NCBI GenBank assembly: GCA_009760885.1
Contig: CM019693.1
Span: forward strand, 42,557,433-42,621,432
Source of the DNA: Achatina immaculata
Lineage: Eukaryota; Mollusca; Gastropoda; Stylommatophora; Achatinidae
DNA: 64,000 bases
Direction: 5' to 3'
Shown: positions 39,001 to 45,300 of the stretch, in pieces
How the letters are laid out: every line of letters begins with the position of its first letter
How positions within the stretch are numbered: the first letter of the stretch is position 1
The notes under the pieces: model-generated
What the model saw: the letters and a program-made list of their open reading frames with translations, nothing else
Database searches by the model: none
What the model was told of the DNA's origin: nothing
Program-made: the position numbers and the translations under genes

Positions 39001-39302
39001 TCTTCCCACACACTTGATTTAGTACAAACATACAAATTAAATTAGTAAAAACATATCAAAAGAGTGTAAGATTTAACTACTACATTCAAGGTAAAAGAGA
39101 AGAAGTAATTAACCTAATAAAGTAGCACTCACGCACACATACACCCGCAGACATATACATAAATAAAAATACATTGTAAATACAGATCTTCTAACATATT
39201 TTTTGTTAAACAAACATTAAAATAATTTCTAACAATATCTAACAAATTGCTTTTCTAACTATGTCACTGAAGTACTTAGAAAAGCAACTTGTTAGATATT
39301 GT

Positions 39303-39352
<50 letters not shown>

Positions 39353-42300
39353 GAGAGGAGGAGGAGAGAGATAAGGAGGGAGGGAGGAGGAGAGAGAGAG
39401 AGAGAAAGGGAGAGAGAGAGAGAAAGGGAGAGAGAGAGAAAGGGAGGGTGAGAGGAGGAGAGAGAGAGAGAGGGAGGGTGAGAGGAGGAGGAGAGAGATA
39501 GGGAGGGAGGGAGGATGAGGAGAGAGAGAGAGAGAAAGGGAGGGTGAGAGGAGAGAGAGAGAGAAAAATGACAGGAAGACAAACATATTAACATTCACTT
39601 ACTTTGCTCACCTACTGTCAAAAGTACCCTGGCCACCAAATCCAGGTACTCATCCTGGAACAGACAAAAAAAAAAACAAAACAACAAACAAGCATGTTTA
39701 ATTAGCTTCAACAAGAACACCAACTATAATCTCACCAGTCTGACCTTTTCCTATCCTATTTCAAATACTTCTCCAACAAACAAGTTCTGGTGTTCCAAGC
39801 TTTTGTTTGAAATGTCTTGGACAAGAAGTTCATTTTGACAGAAAATTTTACTATTAATTATATACAGGAAGAAAAATAACTCATCAAATTAATTCACTTA
39901 CAATTCACATATATAATTACAATGTAACTCATAATTCATATAAATTACTGAATTATCTGCTATAAAAGTGATATAGCAATTGGATAATAAGGACATCTAC
40001 TGAAATCAAAAACGCATATAAAATTGTAATGTTTAAAGTAAAAACAGATGAAAAAAAGTGCTGAATGACTAACAGATATACAGACAGTACGAGCTAGGAC
40101 GAAAGAAGCAGAAGTAAAATTACTAACAGCATCACAGAGGCTAAGAGCATGCAGCATACAATTTATATCCTAGTCACTGGCGGACTAATTAGGTTACACA
40201 AGTGTTCATTAGCTACACACTTGTGAAGAATGTGTGTAGTGTTTCTGAGTGGCCTTCTTAGAGCCGTTTTTATTGCACTATGATGTCACTGACTGAAAAC
40301 ACAACTCTTAACAAAAAAAAATCTTTCCCTGCCCAGGAAAGCAGAAAACTGGTACATGAGTCAACTCTAAAGTACACCAATCAGGAGGGTTGGTAGGCTG
40401 ATGACTACCAGCAAAACCGTGGACCTGACCTCTTAGCATCTGATGCCTACGGTGACAATCTTGAAAATAGCACCAAGTGACTGGAAGCAGGCTGCTGTGG
40501 GTTTCTTAACTGTACAAAAAAAGAAGCAGGCTTCTCAGCTAAGTTTCACTACTACAAGAGAACAAATAGTTCTTATCTTATTAGAAAGGCAAGTAACAAC
40601 CTGTTCCTTGGAATAACACAGAGAGGCAGGATATGGTCTTGACCAGCTTTGTCTTGCTAAGGTTAATTATTGCATCATCTCTAGCACAATTATCTCTGCA
40701 CTACAAAAAAACAATCTCTATCACAATTATTCTTGTTCCACAGAGAATAATCACTAATACAATTATCTCTGCTCCACAAAGAACCATCTCTGATGCAATT
40801 ATTTCTGCTCCACAAAGAATTATCTTGAAGGCCCAGCAAAGAATACTAGATGATTGTACATATTTAGATTCATGATAAAACAATGAACAAAAATGTCACA
40901 CAGTACATACAAGAGACTATGGTGGTCATCAGATGTCACATTCTTAAGACCATACAAAAAAACTACAAGGGTTGTCTTTAAATTGTCTCATGGCTAATAT
41001 ACTGTTCACTTCTACCACCAAAACTGCCTGGTGATCCTACTGAATTTACTCCTGTGGTCCCCATGAGGCCACAAGAGATCCCCGAGAGGACCACAAGAGG
41101 TTCAGAGTATCACAGGGCTTGGGCCTGTATTCTTGGTGGGTCACAGAAGCAGGAATGCATGACATTGCGGTTTTCGTTGCACCAGTTTAATCTAGAGTTG
41201 GACTTTCTCACTGGAAAACCTCGACGTGTTTTGGATATCATTATATCTCTGTCGGGTGAGAGGTGGTTGCCTATGTAGACTGCACTGGTCCAGTGTCTCC
41301 AACTTCAGCATTTTGTGGTCATGGCTGCTACCCTTCCTAGTTGTGACTAGGATGGAGCTTTTGTCCAGGAGGATGAATCCTCACCACTAGTAAGTTTCAC
41401 CCCTGGGTTAAGCCGGTTTAGGTGTATTATCCCAGTATGGGCATATTTAGGACGTGACCAACCTCTAGAGCTGAGGTACCATGACATAAGCAGTCATCAA
41501 GTTTCAACACTGGGTTAAGCCGGTTTAGGCATATTTCACCAGTATGGGTGTATATAGGACATGGCCAGCCTCTAGAGCTGAGGTGCCAGGTATGAGGAGC
41601 TCTCGCCACGAGACTACTGAATATACTATTCAACCTGTATGATGGAGAATGGATGAAGTGCCGATGTCATACACTGCACATCATAAAAGGCAACTAAAGA
41701 GAATGGACTAAATGTCAATGTCCCCTTACTGCATGTCACAAAAGGCAACTAAAGAGAATGGATGACATGCTAATTTCCCTTTACTGGATATCATAGAAGG
41801 CAGCTAAAGAAAATGGATGAAAGTGAAATGTCAGCTCCATACACTGAATATTGCAAATGACAATAAAAGTGAACGGACACAGTGCCAATGTCTCTTTCCT
41901 AATGTTATAAGAGATAGCTAACAAAAAATTTCTGTAAATCCTGCTGCCTAAGGAAAACCTACCAGCCCAAAAACAAAGATCAGAGACAGAACACCTGCCT
42001 AAACTCTGGGAAGTTTTGTCCCTACATTGTACACCACTCACAAAGATATGCAAGATAAAATAAACAAGCTAACTCAGAATGCATACAACATAGGACTAAA
42101 GATCAACGTAGGAAAGACAAAGTTAATGAAACAAAATGTGAACAATAGAAATGTACTCAGAGTAGATAACAAGTTAGTGGAGGAGGTCAACGAATTTGTA
42201 TACCTTGGCAGCAGAGTAGTAGAAAATGGAGACAGCACAGAGGACATCAACAGCAGACTTACTAGAGCAAACCAGGCTTTTGCAATGCTGCAGACTATAT

Positions 42301-45300
42301 GGAAATCAAAAAAACTAAGCATAAATATGAAAATCAGGATATTTAAGAGTAATGTTCTAAGTGTACTACTCTATGGAAGTGAATGCTGGAAAATCACCAA
42401 AACCATAGAAAACAAGTTGAATTCTTTCCAGACTAAATGTTTTCGAAGAATTAGAAAAATATTTTGGCCAAACACCATAAGAAATAACATCTTATTAGCA
42501 GAAATGCAGATGAAACCACTGACAACAATTATTGAGGAAAGACGCTGGCGATGGTTGGAACATGTGCTCCGAATGACTGACAACTCACTACCAAAAATAG
42601 CACTAAGATGGACACCACAGGGGAACAGAAGTAAGGGTAGACCAAAAGAGACATGGAGAAGAACAAAAGAAAGGATGTTGAGCAATAGAGGGCTCACCTG
42701 GGCAAGAGCAGAAAAAAAGGCGAAGGACAGGCGTTTGTGGAAAACCCTTGCGGAAGCCCCATGTGCCCTGGGCACTTAAGGTTCAGAGAGAGATTGTACA
42801 CCACGTGAGGAATGATCACGATGATCAAATGTATTCTTAATTCCTTATTTTATCTTGCTGTTAGAACATAGAGGAAATTCTAGAAAGATGGAAGGAATAT
42901 TGCAGAGGAATGTATGAAACAACCGACTGTGAAAGCAGAAATCAACAGTGTGAATTATTATTAGAGGGGAAAGAACCTGAACCGACAACAGAAGAAGTTT
43001 TATGGGCAATAAAGAATCTGAAAAATGGTAAATCACCAGGATGTGATGAGATAACAGCTGAACTTATTAAAGCAGGAGGAAAGGAGTGTGCAACAATTTA
43101 TCACGCACTATGTAAAAAGATATGGCATTCAGGTATTTGGTCAAAAGAATGGAAAAGAACTGTATCATACCACTGCCAAAAAAAGGGTAACCTGACATTA
43201 TGCACAATGTTGCCCTGATTAGTCATGCCAGTAAAATTCTGTTAAAAATCATAATGGGTAGACTTCATAAGAAAATAGAAGAAGAAGTCAATATGGTCCA
43301 AGCAAGGAAGAGGATCAAGAGATCATATATTCAATATAAGATTAATAATAGAGAAACGCAGAGAGTTTAATGTGAATCTATATTTATCCTTTATAGACTA
43401 CTCAAAGGCATCTGATTGTGTACAACACCAGAAACTATGGAAAATAATGGAAAATATGGGATTTCCAACACATTTGATACAATTAACATCACTGCTGTAT
43501 CTGGACCAACAAGCAGCAGTAAGAATAAACAGTGAAACAACAATGTGGTTTGACATAAAACAAGGGGTCCGTCAGGGGTGCATACTGTCGCCTTAGTTAT
43601 TTAACTTGCAAACTGAAAATATAATGAGGAATGTTAGAGAAGATATAGACAAAGAATATTATGATGCCATAACAATTGGAGGTTATGAAATACCAAAGAT
43701 TAGATATGCTGATGACACAGTATTACTGTCCACAACACAAAAAGGAATGGAAAAACTAATTATGTCAGTCAGTAAGAACAGCAAAGAGCAAAACCTCTAT
43801 CTTAATGCAAAGAAAACTAAATTGATGACAACTGACAAAATAAACAAGGCAGCTGATATATGTATCAATGAGGAAAAATTGGAAGAAGTGGAGAGTTTTG
43901 AATATCTTGGATCACTGCTAACTAATAATGGAGATACAATAAGGGAAATTACAAAGAGGACATCTATCGCTCTTCAGAGGGTAAAACAATTAAAGAATCT
44001 GTGGAGAGGAACAGACAGAACTACAAAAATAAGATTTTTAAGGGCATGCATCCTTCCCATCGCAACATATGCCTGTGAGACCTGGACACTTAACAAAACA
44101 GCTGAGAAACACATAAATGCCTTTCAGTGTAAATGCTACAGAAGAGTTCTTCAAATACCATGACACAAAAAAGAACAAATATATCCATACTACAAGAACT
44201 TAATACTGAAGAAGACTGCCTAGTAAAGATGATTAAAGAGAGAAAACTGAAATATTTTGGACACATTAAACGTCATGATAATCTAAAGAAGACCGTCTTG
44301 GAAGGGTACTATGGGAAAAAGAAAGAGAGGAAGACCAAGGTGAAGATGGCTGCAAGACATCGTTGAAGATTTGCAAATGGATGCATCAGCAGCAGGCCAC
44401 CTTGCTCACAACCGAGAGGCCTACATGAGTGCTGTTAGGGAGGCAAAGTTCCACAAAGGACATGCAAATGACTGAATGTTAGAACATGCAATTTTAAAAA
44501 TTTTTTTCCTCTCTTAACCATTATTATAATCCTACATTTTCACCCCGTGATACTGCAAGTTCCTGCTTTTAAATACTGAAGGCAAAATGATCTGGAAAAA
44601 CCAGTGGCAGAGTACACACTAATGATACAGAAGAAACCAGCGGCAGAGGACAAACCAATTATACAGAACAAACCAGTGATAGAGGATGAACCAATGATAA
44701 CAAGGCAAACTAGTAACAGAGGACAAATCAATGATATGGGACAAACCAGTGATAGAGGATGAACCAATGATAACAGGACGAACCAGTAACAAACCTATTT
44801 CCCAAAATGTGAGTATTTGTGTGTTTGTGCACATGCATGCACACACTATTTTTATCTAAATAATAGTGCCCAATCATTACAATAACTGAAAGCATTAAAA
44901 ACTTGTATAAATGAAGAATGAGAAATCAACGACTTTACCCGAGTTCTAGCCTTGTTGAAAACACGTTCCTCCATTTCAATACTTGATCTTGCAATCTGTG
45001 TTTGGCTGTTTCTCAGTGCCTCATCCCTGAAGTTAAAAGATTCCTCCTCCGTAACAAATTTTTAAACATAAAGGAAAAACATTATAGTCATACAAGTTTT
45101 TTTTGTTTTTTTTCAAATATGATTTTAATTTCTCTAAGTGGCTGATACCTTAAGACAGAAATCTGAAGTAAGAAACTCTCCAGATAAAAACTGAGAGAGA
45201 GACAACAAATAAACAAATTTATTTTCTAAGGATGAAAAATTAGTCACACAGTGTCAGATAACAGAAAAAAAAACAAACTGGGAAGCCAAAGGCAGGTCAC

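Noticed and set aside
39292..39598. Minus-strand SLSLSL-rich frames
   Set aside because: Translation of the (GA)n tract.
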